Positions 47,370-57,929 of a stretch of DNA of 64,000 bases are shown in pieces. The stretch's first letter is position 1; each line of letters begins with the position of its first letter. The position numbers and the translations under genes were made by a program. The notes under the pieces were generated by a model. It saw only the letters and a program-made list of their open reading frames with translations. It was not told the origin of the DNA and made no database searches. Origin of the DNA: Sipunculus nudus. Lineage: Eukaryota > Annelida > Sipuncula > Golfingiida > Sipunculidae. Location: positions 72,896,426-72,960,425 of the forward strand of contig CM049309.1 in NCBI GenBank assembly GCA_026874595.1. The letters run 5' to 3'.

Positions 47370-48880
47370 TTCAACATTCCACTGGACTCGCTAACTAAAG
47401 TTTGGAGGTAAAGGCAGCCATATTGGCATGATTTTAAGTTCTCGTTTGACTAAATTCTGGTAAAATATATACACAAGTCACCAAGAGGCTTAAGAAATAG
47501 TAACACTATAATAGACCTGGCATGTAATTGTTCATTAATTGGACTCCCTAATTCATCCCTTTTCATGTTCCATTTTAAAATAAAAGAGTAAATACAACAG
47601 CATATATATTGCATAAATATATATAAAGAGAATTGTGTACCGCACATTTTCAGTCCAAAAGGAAGTGATCCACCAATATTACATGGTAAAATGTCCACAA
47701 AACTGGAGATTCCGTGCTGCTACCAGAGGGAAGCCCTGTGCAGACACATACATCTTAATGCAGAAGTAATATCAAAATATTGAGCATTTGGGAACCATCT
47801 GAGGAGGAATATTTTATCCCGGTTTAGCACTCTGAAAAGCTGCCTTACACAGGTCTGTGCATAATCATGCCCACGCAAAGCATTGGCCAGCTAGTCAAAA
47901 GGTGGGTCTAGCTGGGGTTAGCGGGACTGAGTCATGACGTCAATGGCAACCTCCCTGGAGGATCTGACTGGTTGCTGAAGGTGAGGCCCACTAACCTATA
48001 TTGTGGCTGATCTTTCTGTGCACACAACGGTCCTGCTTGTTTTTCTCTCAGTCATTATCTTTAATATATACTTGGCTCCAGGGCAGTGGAGCAAAGATAC
48101 CCAGACTGTTGTGGCCCATATTCTTTATATACTAAATCATATCTTGTCTTGCCATATATCTATAAAACACACACTGGCATAAGCAACATTATCTAATTTT
48201 TTTAAACATGACAAAACTATTCAGGCTATTAAAAATACTAGAATAAGGAACATTTTCACATTTTTTAAACATATATAATTAAACTGTTTAGGCCAATGGT
48301 TATACTGAAATTATATTTTGCAGTGTTATTGTTTTCTGTCAATGCACACATACATATGTCTTTTAAAATCATTTATTTATTATATACTGCCTCGCAGGCA
48401 CAACCAACTCATCATGTTTAGGTATTGATTCATACATTATTTATCTGTAATTAATTCCATCCTGTTTCTGTGTCCCAACATATATGGAGATTCCATAAAA
48501 AATAGCTATACGCTTTTTTTTAAATCATGTACAATGCAATATATGGATATGAATATGTTAGAGTCTTGAATGATTTAATCATTATACCTTATAAAAATTT
48601 AGATTTAAAAATATCTTTCTTACATGCAGACACTTTCGAAATATATCTGCACTCAAATTACTGTATTTTAGAAACTGCTTAGTTTGTATACATACTATAT
48701 CAGTGAAATATTTCAGTTTTTTTTAATCTAAATTTGCCAGCTTATTATTCAATTAACATCATTTAAAAGTTTTGAATAATGATTTTCCTGTAAGCTTTTT
48801 TCCCCTTTTATTTGCTTGAATATCATTCAATAAATATTATTATAAATTTCTACTTGTTTTTTCTGTGAGACCTGGTTATA
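47370..48880. other. AT-rich sequence, no gene seen
   Basis: A GC-richer patch at 47830-48010 has no supported feature. The remainder is low-complexity AT-rich DNA. Confidence 0.4.
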
Positions 48881-48884
48881 TTTT

Positions 48885-48935
48885 ACCTTTTTCAGTCCTA
48901 TGGACAAGTGTTACTTTTCTACTAATGTTGAGCCC
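48885..48935. mobile_element. Solo right end of the CAGGGCT MITE family
   Basis: GGACAAGTGTTACTTTTC then ACTAATGTTGAGCCCTG matches the right end at 39860-39889. The left partner is missing, so the element is truncated or too diverged. Confidence 0.5.
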
Positions 48936-48939
48936 TGCT

Positions 48940-49750
48940 TTCCTAAAAGAATTATCACAGTGTAGGTGATGACAAAAAAGATATTCCATGTGTGGAAGAG
49001 ACAGAATGTAATAAATATTTTTTAGTAATTATTGAGGTGTGAGAAGCATGACAATATCATCACATCTGGATTTCACTCACCTACCTATTTTTTGTAAACT
49101 TCTCAAGAATAACAATGAAAAGGCCTGCTAAATATGACTGGATACACCTGAATAACAACAGATTTAAATTTAAAAATGTGAAACTAATCCTAATCATAAT
49201 ATCACCAGGAAGTGTACCTGGATAAAGCACCAATATCATTTACCTGATGTCAACTGATACACCTCCTCATTTTACATAAGATATCCACAACTGAAAAAAA
49301 AACAGCCTCCTAAATTCTATGTCACCAACAGGACAGAATTGCTCCCTGAATAATATTACCGGTATGACACTATTACTACCTTTGCCCAATGTAACAAAAT
49401 CATGCAAGTTTAATTACACCAAACTGTGCAGCTCTAACTAGAGGGCAGTCAGGAGCACAAAATTCATCCACCCAAGCTTGTATATCTGGTTAATATAAAT
49501 AAATTAAACCACATTGGTAACATCATCCGTAATCTGTAATTGGAACAGCTGTATTGGTACCATGGTGGTACAACTATCCAGAAACCAATATGACAGAAAT
49601 ACCAGTGTCAATTAGTTATAAGCCATATTGCTAAAACACATCTATAAACTGGCAGAAATACAAGAATCAAATGAACCAGTGAAAAACAATTATCCATTAT
49701 ATATGGCAAAAATACCAGTGCAAGGTACAATTATAGGAAAAAGTTTAAGT
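48940..49750. other. AT-rich sequence, no gene seen
   Basis: A minus-strand acceptor (T-run then CAG near 49294) and a CAG|GTAAATG donor near 49247 bound 47 bp, but all three frames contain stops. It could at most be a non-coding exon. Confidence 0.35.
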
Positions 49751-49757
49751 TACAATG

Positions 49758-49790
49758 AACAAGGGACCAATGGGTCACGGAGCCCAGCTG
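49758..49790 (+). mobile_element. Solo 5' end of HINE family II
   Basis: GAACAAGGGACCAATGGGTC then CCCAGCTG reproduces the family II start. No matching 3' end follows before another family II start at 50931. Confidence 0.5.
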
Positions 49791-50189
49791 TTATATATGA
49801 TAAAAAAATATGATTTTGAAATGAGGCACATGCTGGTTTTGTGTGGAAATAAATATAAGCTGTATTATGAGTTGCTGGTGTTTAGCTTATGTATGATTTT
49901 GATAGTTTCTTTGGAGACAGGGAAGAGATTTATTTCATTTATTTTATTAACAAATGGAGTGCTACTGTCATACAGATTTTGACTTGGCCATATAACTGAT
50001 AAGCAGCACATATAAGATAAGAGTTTAACTATTTATTAAAATTTTATAACAAATATTGTGCCAAATATAATTTCTATTAAAAATAATAAGAGAATCATAT
50101 GATTTTTAAAATTAAATATAACTGAAATGTTTATTAAAATAATATTATAGAATATATTCATTTTAAAGTATTTGCACTGGTATTCAAAT

Positions 50190-50752
50190 TAGTGGTGGGA
50201 GTCGGTTCCTTTTTCATAATCGATCATCGGTTGTGCAAACCGATTGATGATCGATTAATAATCGGTTCAGGCAAATATAAAGAAACCTGCTGTTATCTGT
50301 GAAACTGTACTTTCTTAACCAAACGCAAAAAAAAAAGAAGTTTTTGCCTTTTTTATATTTTCCTATTATTGGTGAAATATGCCTTTAAAAGTTTCATTTT
50401 AATTATTTATAATAATCCAAAATTAAACAACAATCCAGGACATCTACTTGCTGCATAGACCCGGAAAATGTATTGAGCATTATAACGCCATACAGCCCAT
50501 ATTGTGCAATGTACATCTCGTTACAAAACTCACCGCTAATTCTGCAGCCCCCTGCCAGTTCACAGAGATTTATTATGTCCTCTGTTCTCGCATTTACCGT
50601 GTCATACTCAGTAACATAAGTAAGTTATTTGGGAACACAGACTCATTATCATGATTATGATGTAATCGATAGCTGCCTTTGGTATTCGAGCGCTTGAAAG
50701 AAGCAGCCAACAGACTGACTTTCGATAAAACTCGATGATCGGCCCACCACTA
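50190..50752. mobile_element. 563-bp hAT MITE with perfect 8-bp duplication
   Basis: The left end TAGTGGTGGGAGTCGG and right end GATCGGCCCACCACTA are inverted terminal repeats of hAT type. ATTCAAAT lies on both sides (50182-50189 and 50753-50760). The interior has several CGATTA/TAATCG motifs and an open frame of 68 codons that shows no transposase features. It is non-autonomous and well preserved. Confidence 0.9.
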
Positions 50753-50814
50753 ATTCAAATACTTTCATTTTACCTGAATTCCCATTCTTATGCAAGAAAT
50801 TTTATGATGGAGTA

Positions 50815-50843
50815 CATATTCATATTCATATTCATATTCATAT
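50815..50843. repeat. (CATATT)n microsatellite
   Basis: Four to five hexamer units. Confidence 0.9.
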
Positions 50844-50930
50844 ACATTTGCAAAGTATTCGCACCATGTCTGGTATTTATTCAGTTTTAGCCAAAAAATG
50901 ATGTTGAGAATCCAGAATATAAACAGAGGA

Positions 50931-52745
50931 CCCATGGGTCACGACGCCCAGCTTAAGTTCGAAATTTATGCAAATGCAAAATATGAAAAATATTCTATTG
51001 TAATTTTTTTCATTTATATAAGCATATGAGAAGCTAAGAGGAAAGGGCCCTCCTACTTGGTTTTAGTAAAGTTCTCAATATATGATTGCAAACTAATACT
51101 CTGACAAGACTGTCATGAAGAAAAACAGTAAAAGTTTTGAGATACTGTGATGCATATGAAAAATTTACAGATGGACAGGCAAGTGGACAGAATGGACTAA
51201 TACCTTTATTTCACTTTCAAGGGAATAATGCATTTAAGTTTATATATAAGCCTATTTTTTTAGCATATCCACTTTTTTCATTAATAGTTTTTATCTGATT
51301 CATTTTTTTTTATTTACAAGTGTTATAAATTTGTAATATAAAAACTGAAAATATAAGTTAAAATATTAGAGTTCTAAGTTGCAATCATTATATATCCAGA
51401 TTGTAGCTCATATTGGGTGATATTATGCATACACATATATTTTATTATTTTTAAATCAAATGTTTAAACTGAATGTAAAAGAAAATAATGCCACAACATG
51501 ACATCTACAAAATTATTCCTTGAATAATTATTAAAAAGTTTTGCACATTGAAGTTTTCAGTACATGCTTAATTTTATTCACCAAAATAAAATAAAAGATT
51601 CAGTAAATTTGATAAAATAAAAACATCTTTTCAAATAAAGTATACACACTGTTGGTTGAATGAGGGACGAACAATATCATTATGCTAATTACAATCTCAG
51701 CTATAATTAATTACTGGAATTAATAGTCAATTTCACACCTGGTGAAGTTTTACTCTTCTAAAGTAAAGCATTACTTATCTGATGAACATCCACACTTTCA
51801 TAGCAATACATCACTGTGTGGACACAATTAAATGTGCACTTTAATCATTGTAACCCTGGTGGTACAATACAAAATCTAAAATGTAGCATGTCCAAGAATA
51901 AAATAAAATACAGAAAATTATAACATTCATCTAGTTTATGCACCAGCTGGGGGGGGGGGGGGGGGGGGGGGTGAGTGCAGGGCACAGGGGAAGCCTGCTA
52001 GGGGTGGGTTACATAATGCAGGAGAAGGCTGTACTACTAGGTGGGCCAGATGTAAACAACACTTGACATGGTGTATGAAAACTTGAATAAAAGCTACTCT
52101 TTTCAAACAATTCCTTTGAAATTTTAAAAGATTAAATCCTTATGTATATATGCTGTGAAAATTAAATCAACAGTGCTTACAGGGAAAAAAACATGCCACT
52201 GCCAAAGTTGGACAAAATTTAAGGTATTGATTTTTTTATTTATGCTAATAACTTGAAAAATTTGCAAAATTCAGATATAATTTTGGGTAAACAATTGAAT
52301 CTTGATTGAATAAAGTTATATTCCTGAAAAAAAAGTCTCCAGCTTCAGCAATTCTCATGTTAAGTGAGCAAATATACTTCCTGATTTTTAAAAAATTGCA
52401 TTATATTTGGGCCTATAACTTCAAAATAAAACCCAATACTGACCTAATTTTTGGTATGTGCACAAAAATGTACGGAAGAATATGAATACTAAATATGATC
52501 AAAAACAGATCGGTGGTTTGGATATTAGGCAGCCTTGAAGTGTAACAATGGCTTTTTTATGGAAAACGGAGGTTTTCCCTGAAGTTCTAATGACCCAATT
52601 TTCGGTATGGTAGGAGATTTTGGGGACATCTAATGGTATGCAGAATTTTGGATTCGTAGGTCAAACGGTTTTAAAACGTGCCCTGTTAACGAACGGACGG
52701 ACAACGGACAAAGGACCACAACTATAGCTCAGATGACTTATAAGT
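50931..52745 (+). mobile_element. HINE-like element, family II, copy e (3' truncated)
   Basis: The start AAACAGAGGACCCATGGGTC has the perfect 12-bp palindrome. The block 52146-52745 is homologous to 11157-11766, including GGACGGACAACGGAC and AGCTCAGATGACTTATAAGTC. The sequence then departs before the right hairpin arm, so the 3' hairpin is lost. It also contains a 23-G tract. Confidence 0.55.
51949..51971 (+). repeat. Poly-G tract, 23 bases
   Basis: A G run after CACCAGCT, inside family II copy e. The other long family II copy (9891-11790) also has a poly-G tract upstream of the homologous block. Confidence 0.95.
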
Positions 52746-53176
52746 CAAAATTTTTAATTGGGAAATAGATACAAATTAATTTAAGTACAAAACTAGATGT
52801 GTCGGAACGACACGAATGCCCCCGCCTGGGGCAAATTAGAAACATTTGTTAAATTTTGTAAAATTTTTTAAGTTCAGGAAGTGTTGTTTGGTCAAAAGTA
52901 GGTCAACAAGGGCAAAATGCAAACTCGATCTGTAAAGGGTCATTATCAAGCAACACACCAAAAATCAGGCCAGTATCTGCAGGCATTGTGAAAAAAAAGT
53001 CCATATATGTGCATTTTTCATGAAAATTTCTGTCTTTCATGAAATTTTCTATGTTTAGGATCTGTCATATGGTGAAAAATAGGTTAACTGGGACGAAACG
53101 CGAACTCGATCTGTAAGTGGTCATTATGTGCCCACAGACCAAACATTAGGCCAGTATCTGTAAGCATTGTATTGCG

Positions 53177-53844
53177 AAACTAGAATATTAGCAAAAGTTG
53201 ATAATCATTTATAAATTTAAATTGGAGAGGTATATACCATGTTTCATAACAATCCACCAAATGCTTCCTGAGAAATAAGCTCCTGAGTTTTTTTCTATAC
53301 TAAGCTCTGTGATATTGAAAAGTAGGTCAAGATCACCCATCTTTGAACTTGACCAAGATTTTATAAATATAATGCAATAGCACTGAAGAAATGAAGTTCC
53401 TGTGTTGAATACCTTTAGAGATATCCTGCACAAAAGGCCAAAATTGAAAAAATCCGATAAAATTTCATTAAAAAATCAGAAATTGCAGGTGGCGCCACCA
53501 AAATTGTGCAGCACATACAGACCATCAGTCCCAATGATCATAGTAAGTTTTGTGAAATTCCTCACAATGGTTCCTGAGATATAAACTTCTGAGTGTTTTT
53601 CTATAATCAGCTCTAAAATGTAGAAAAATGGGTCAAGGTCACCCATCTTCGAACTTGACCGAGATTTTATCAATATACATCTTCACTGATGAAATAAAAT
53701 TCCAACGGTGAATCCTTTTAGAGATATCCCGCTCACAAGGTAAAAGTTAACAGATGCGGAACGGACGGACGGACAGACAGATGGACAGACGGACAGCTTG
53801 GGTGACGACAATAGCCCATCAGCCTATAAGCTGAGGGCTAAAAA
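53177..53844 (+). mobile_element. HINE-like element, family V, nested in family IV
   Basis: It starts AAACTAGAAT and ends with a GGAC/GACA microsatellite (53757-53795), then the hairpin TAGCCCATCAGC (53812-53823) with GCTGAGGGCTA (53830-53840), then AAAAA. The family IV array is broken exactly here: GCATTG..GCGA on the left and TGTACATGTGTATTTGTC on the right are contiguous in other array units. It carries one GGTGGCGCCACC at about 53489. Confidence 0.65.
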
Positions 53845-53849
53845 CGGCT

Positions 53850-54580
53850 GTACATGTGTATTTGTCATGAAAATTTCTATTTTTCATGAATTTTTCTAAG
53901 TTTAGGAGCCGTAAAACGGTCAAAAGTAGGTCAACCGGGACGAAACGCGAACTCGATCTGTAACTGGTCATTATCTGCCCACATACTAAAAATCAGGCCA
54001 ATATCTGCAGGCATTGCGAAAAAAGTCCATACATGTGTATTTGTCAATAAAATTTCTATTTTTCATGAAGTTTTCTAAGTTTAGGAGCCGTAAAACGGTC
54101 AAAGTAGGTCAACCGGGACGAAACGCGAACTTGATCTGTAACTGGTCATTATCTGCCCACACACCAAAAATCAGGCCAATATCTGCAGGCATTGCGAAAA
54201 AAAGTCCGTACATGTGTATTTGTCAATAAAATTTCTATTTTTCATGAAATTTTCTAAGTTTAGGAGCCGTAAAACGGTCAAAAGTAGGTCAACCGGGACG
54301 AAACGCGAACTCAATCTGTAACTGGTAATTATCTGCCCACACACCAAAAATCAGGCCAATATCTGCAGGCATTGCAAAAAAAAGTCCGTACATGTGTATT
54401 TGTCATGAAAATTTCTATTTTTCATGAAATTTTCTAAGTTTAGGAGCCGTATAACGGTCAAAAGTAGGTCATCCGGGATGAAACGCGAACTCAATCTGTA
54501 ACTGGTCATTATCTGCCCACACACCAAAAATCAGGCCAATAACTGCAGGCATTGCGAAAAAAAGTCCGTACAACTGTTTG
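53850..54580 (+). repeat. 178-180 bp tandem array in family IV
   Basis: AGGCCAATATCTGCAGGCAT recurs at about 53995, 54173, 54353 and 54533, with earlier diverged units near 52968 and 53148. Each unit contains TAGGTCAACCGGGACGAAAC and CGAACTCGATCTGTAA. Confidence 0.9.
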
Positions 54581-54660
54581 ATTTCGGAATGACGGTATGA
54601 CGGAATGACGGACTTGGGTAAAACTATATGCCCTGGCCACTTTGTGGCGGGGGCATAAAA

Positions 54661-55575
54661 ATACCCTTTTATTTCCTGTGACTTTTTTCCTGTCACTTTG
54701 TTCCTGATCACCATCAGCTAAACCAGAGTGACACAATGATCCATCACCTGTAGTAGAAATGCTTATAGTGATTAAATCACAGTTAAATAACTGTGTTCAC
54801 ATTAAGTAAATAACAACAGCTTAAATATCAGCATGAACACAGCAATCATTAAATAGCACAGCCTTTCAAGTGGGGCCTATATTAAACCTGAATATCTGAA
54901 ATATCATAATAGTAACAGAATTAGTCATTATAATTATGTGTTGCGATACAATTATTTTCAAATGAACCAATCAGGAGATATAAAAATTTAAAGTGAGCTA
55001 TAATGGTATAAGCAGCCTTAAAGGAGTAAAATATAGAGCTCCAAATTATGGTACCTATTTTTGCATAATAAGTTTCTAATCAACTCCAAAAGCAAAGTTA
55101 ATCTAAACTGAACCAAGATTGCAGTGTCAGAAAAAAAGGTATATATGCATTATGTTATACTGTAGTAAAAATTATCGAGCCATCATGTTAGTGAGGTACA
55201 CAGAGTCAAGTTGAAGGGTCCCTGTAAAGTCTTGGGGAAATACCAGCTGTTGACATAATATAATGTAGTTTTATCATGACAGGGTCAGCTGGTTTCTGAT
55301 TTATACAGGCCTCAGCATGGGAGCCTTACTATTCTAAAATAATGGAAAGAAATCTCTGCAGTGCTTTTTTTTTTATCCGGATGACAGAGTTTTTTTTATT
55401 CATTTATTTATTTACTTTTGGCCATAAAATATTTTCCAGATGCAAAATCAAATGATCCCTTTTTAAAAGATTAAAAAGTAAAAATTAACTTTTCATTGAG
55501 ACTTAACTTACTTAATTGCCTTCTGTGACCAGCCACATTAGGAATAGCATAGCTGTCTTTATAATCTCCTGTCAT
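54661..55575. other. AT-rich sequence, no gene assigned
   Basis: A minus-strand segment at 55512-55588 has a donor GTAAGTTAAG and a frame reading MTGDYKDSYAIPNVAGHRRQ, but the acceptor is poor and it touches degenerate minisatellite. No other feature was found. Confidence 0.3.
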
Positions 55576-55579
55576 GATG

Positions 55580-57185
55580 ATCAATTGACTAATTTCTTGT
55601 ACTTTGCAAGGAGGACAGAGTGGACCCTAATTTCTCTGGTACTTTGCCATGAGGAATGAGCTGAAGTCCTTGTCTCTTGTACTTTGCCACAAGGACAGGG
55701 TTGACTTTTTCATCTCTCTTTTTTCAGTTTATTATCTATTGTACTTTTCCACAAAGGCCAAGCTGACTTAATTGTGTCCTCCAAAACAGAGTTTTGCGGA
55801 TATTATGTTTTCAGCCGACTGCCGCCGCAGCTGCGTAGGTGTCCAGAGTACTCCTCTGTAACCCCTAAATGGAATTTTACGAAACCCAGGATTATGTTTG
55901 GGTCACATGTGAACTGCTGTGCTCCGATTTTGTTTTGACCTCTGCCTTTCCTCTCTGCCCAGCGTCCATTTGTGCGTCTGTTTCCATACATAAACCCACA
56001 TATCTCAGGAACCGTTTGACCGATCAGGAAAAAAATTTGTACAAATGTAGCCCTTGGATAGCTTTATAACATACAGAAAAAAATGGTGGCGCCACCTGCA
56101 ACCATGTTTGTACAGTGTCCATCTGTTCATCTGCCTTGGGTTAAAATCACTCATATCTCTGCAGTGGTTTGACTAATTCACCTGAAATTCGGCATGCGTA
56201 TACATCCTGGATAGCTTTCTTGATTTTATGACAGGTGGCGCCACCTACATTCACGTTCACACTGCCAACATCCAAGCACATATCTCGGGAACCGTTTGAG
56301 CGATTGGGCCAAAATTTTGCATGTGTGTAGGTCTCACATAGCTCTTTATCATATGCAAAACTGGTGGGGCCACATGCAACCATTTTTGCACAGTGTCTGT
56401 CTGTTTGTCTGCAGTGGACTAAAATCACTGATATTTCTGTAGTGGTTTGACATAACTGCCTCAACTTTTGCAGGTTTATACATCCAAAACAGCTTTCTTG
56501 ATTTTATGACAGGTGGCGCCAAATACATTCTAGTTTACGCTACAGACATCCAAGCTCATATCTCAGGAACCATTTGACCGATTAGGCCAAAATTTTGCAT
56601 GTGTATAGATCTCACATTGCTCTTTATCATACACAAAACTGGAGGGGCCACCTGCAACCATTTTTGCACAGTGTCTGTCTGTTTCTCTGTCGTGGGCTAA
56701 AATCACTGATATCTCTGTAGTGGTTTGACTTATCTGCCTAAAAATTTTGCGTGTTTATACATCCTGGATAGCTTTCTCGATTTTTTTTGCAAGTGGCTGA
56801 GTTGACTTTATTGTCTCTTGTACATTGTCACATGAGGACTACTGAGTTGACTTTATTGTCTCTTGTACATTGTCACATGAGGACTACTGAGATGAATTAT
56901 TGTCTCTTGTACATTGTCATATGAGGACTACTGAGTTGACTTTATTGTCTCTTGTACATTGTCACATGAGGACTACTGAGTTGACTTTATTGTCTCTTGT
57001 ACATTGTCACATGAGGACTACTGAGTTGACTTTATTGTCTCTTGTACTTTGTCACATGAGGACTACTAAGTTGACTTTACTGTCTCTTGTACGTTGTCAC
57101 ATGAGGACTACTGAGTTGACTTTTTCGTCTCTTGTACATTGTCACATGAGGACTACTGAGATGAATTATTGTCTCTTGTATGTAT
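55580..57185 (+). repeat. 45-bp minisatellite split by a family B insertion
   Basis: The main array (56811-57185) repeats GAGTTGACTTTATTGTCTCT then TGTACATTGTCACATGAGGA every 44-45 bp. TGTCA lies at 56826, 56871, 56915, 56960, 57005, 57050, 57095 and 57140. A degenerate version (CTTGTACTTTGCCACAAGGA) occupies 55580-55782 on the other side of the inserted element. Because 45 is divisible by three, long in-frame repetitive reading frames arise without coding meaning. Confidence 0.9.
55783..56790 (-). mobile_element. HINE-like element, family B, copy 2 (5' truncated)
   Basis: Reverse orientation. Read on the minus strand its 3' end is ATATCCGC, then AAAACTCTGTTTTGG, as in copy 1. GGTGGCGCCACC occurs at 56085 and 56233, with decayed versions at 56363, 56512 and 56641. 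CCGTTTGAGCGATTGGGCC and AAATTTTGCATGTGT match copy 1 in reverse. The 5' hairpin and GTATCCGC are missing on the right, where the element stops against the 45-bp array. Confidence 0.65.
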
Positions 57186-57209
57186 ATGTCAGAGACGAGA
57201 TTGAGGCAG

Positions 57210-57241
57210 AGTACAAGAGACAATAAAGTCAACTCAGTAGT
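57210..57241 (-). repeat. Inverted unit of the 45-bp minisatellite
   Basis: GTACAAGAGACAATAAAGTC then AACTCAGTAG is the reverse complement of the array unit, placed just beyond the direct array, so the array end can fold back. Confidence 0.9.
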
Positions 57242-57289
57242 AGACTGAAAACATATTTCACATGTCAATTACAATACATAATATATTAG

Positions 57290-57550
57290 GAAATTTGATC
57301 AGATCACTGTTGTAATCTTGCCTAGGCAGATTTTAAACTCACCTAAGTGATATCACTGTGTTATCAGGCAGATTTTAAAATGGGCTGGATGATACCAGAC
57401 GGATTTTAAACTCGCCTAGGCAAGATTAAAATCCTGGTCTGCTCCATGATGGATTTTAATATCTCCTAGGCGAGATTGCGATTGTGATCTCGTCTAGGCA
57501 AGATCACAATTGCAATCTCATCTAGGCGAATTTAAAATCCATCATGTAAT
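57290..57550. repeat. Foldback repeat with CCTAGG palindromes
   Basis: CATGATGGATTTTAA at 57445-57459 pairs with TTAAAATCCATCATG at 57532-57546. Between them GAGATTGCGATTGTGATC pairs with GATCACAATTGCAATCTC (17 of 18), giving arms of about 48 bp and a tiny loop. Five CCTAGG or TCTAGG sites with GATT occur in the block, and a weaker pair of GATTTTAAACTC motifs lies at 57333 and 57401. Probably a foldback DNA element. Confidence 0.75.
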
Positions 57551-57910
57551 AATCTAGCTGTATACATACTAATTAAATACCACAAGACTTGTGTGATTAA
57601 TCAATATGACTGAAATTCTATTTCTAAAATGCATCAATGATGGAAATCCAAACAGGCACATATGTAGGTACATACAGGTAATCATTTTCCACTACTGGTC
57701 ATAAATGGCGTTTAACTGTTTGCTGAGCCAGGATTTTGTTAAATTGTATTAATAATTAATGTACCAGTAACTCAAATGAGCAGAAATGAACCGTATCATC
57801 ACACATAGTGCCTTCAATTATCCAAAAAGCACTAACCACAGCAGTGGGATTTGTAAAACATATAAATAGTATTAAAAGAAGGTGAGAAAAGGTTATATTA
57901 CATGACCATT

Positions 57911-57927
57911 ACTGCCACCTGGTGATG
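57911..57927 (-). promoter_or_regulatory. CTCF-like site outside known repeats
   Basis: CATCACCAGGTGGCAGT on the minus strand fits the vertebrate CTCF consensus CCASYAGRKGGCRS with one mismatch. Binding is untested. Confidence 0.3.
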
Positions 57928-57929
57928 AA

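Larger units (their letters stand above)
52789..54660 (+). mobile_element. HINE-like element, family IV
   Basis: The start AAACTAGAT is followed by the hairpin GTGTCGgaaCGACAC (52799-52813) and ATGCCCCCGCC at 52816-52826. Its exact reverse complement GGCGGGGGCAT is at 54646-54656, overlapping the hairpin GCCACtttGTGGC and followed by AAAA. The core is a 178-180 bp array. A family V element is nested at 53177-53844. Confidence 0.8.

Noticed and set aside
49247..49294. 47-bp segment between good minus-strand splice signals
   Set aside because: All three frames contain stop codons, so it cannot be an internal coding exon.
56900..57226. 108-codon open frame with a 15-residue repeat
   Set aside because: It lies wholly in the 45-bp minisatellite; a period divisible by three keeps the frame open without selection. 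The opposite strand has a similar frame.
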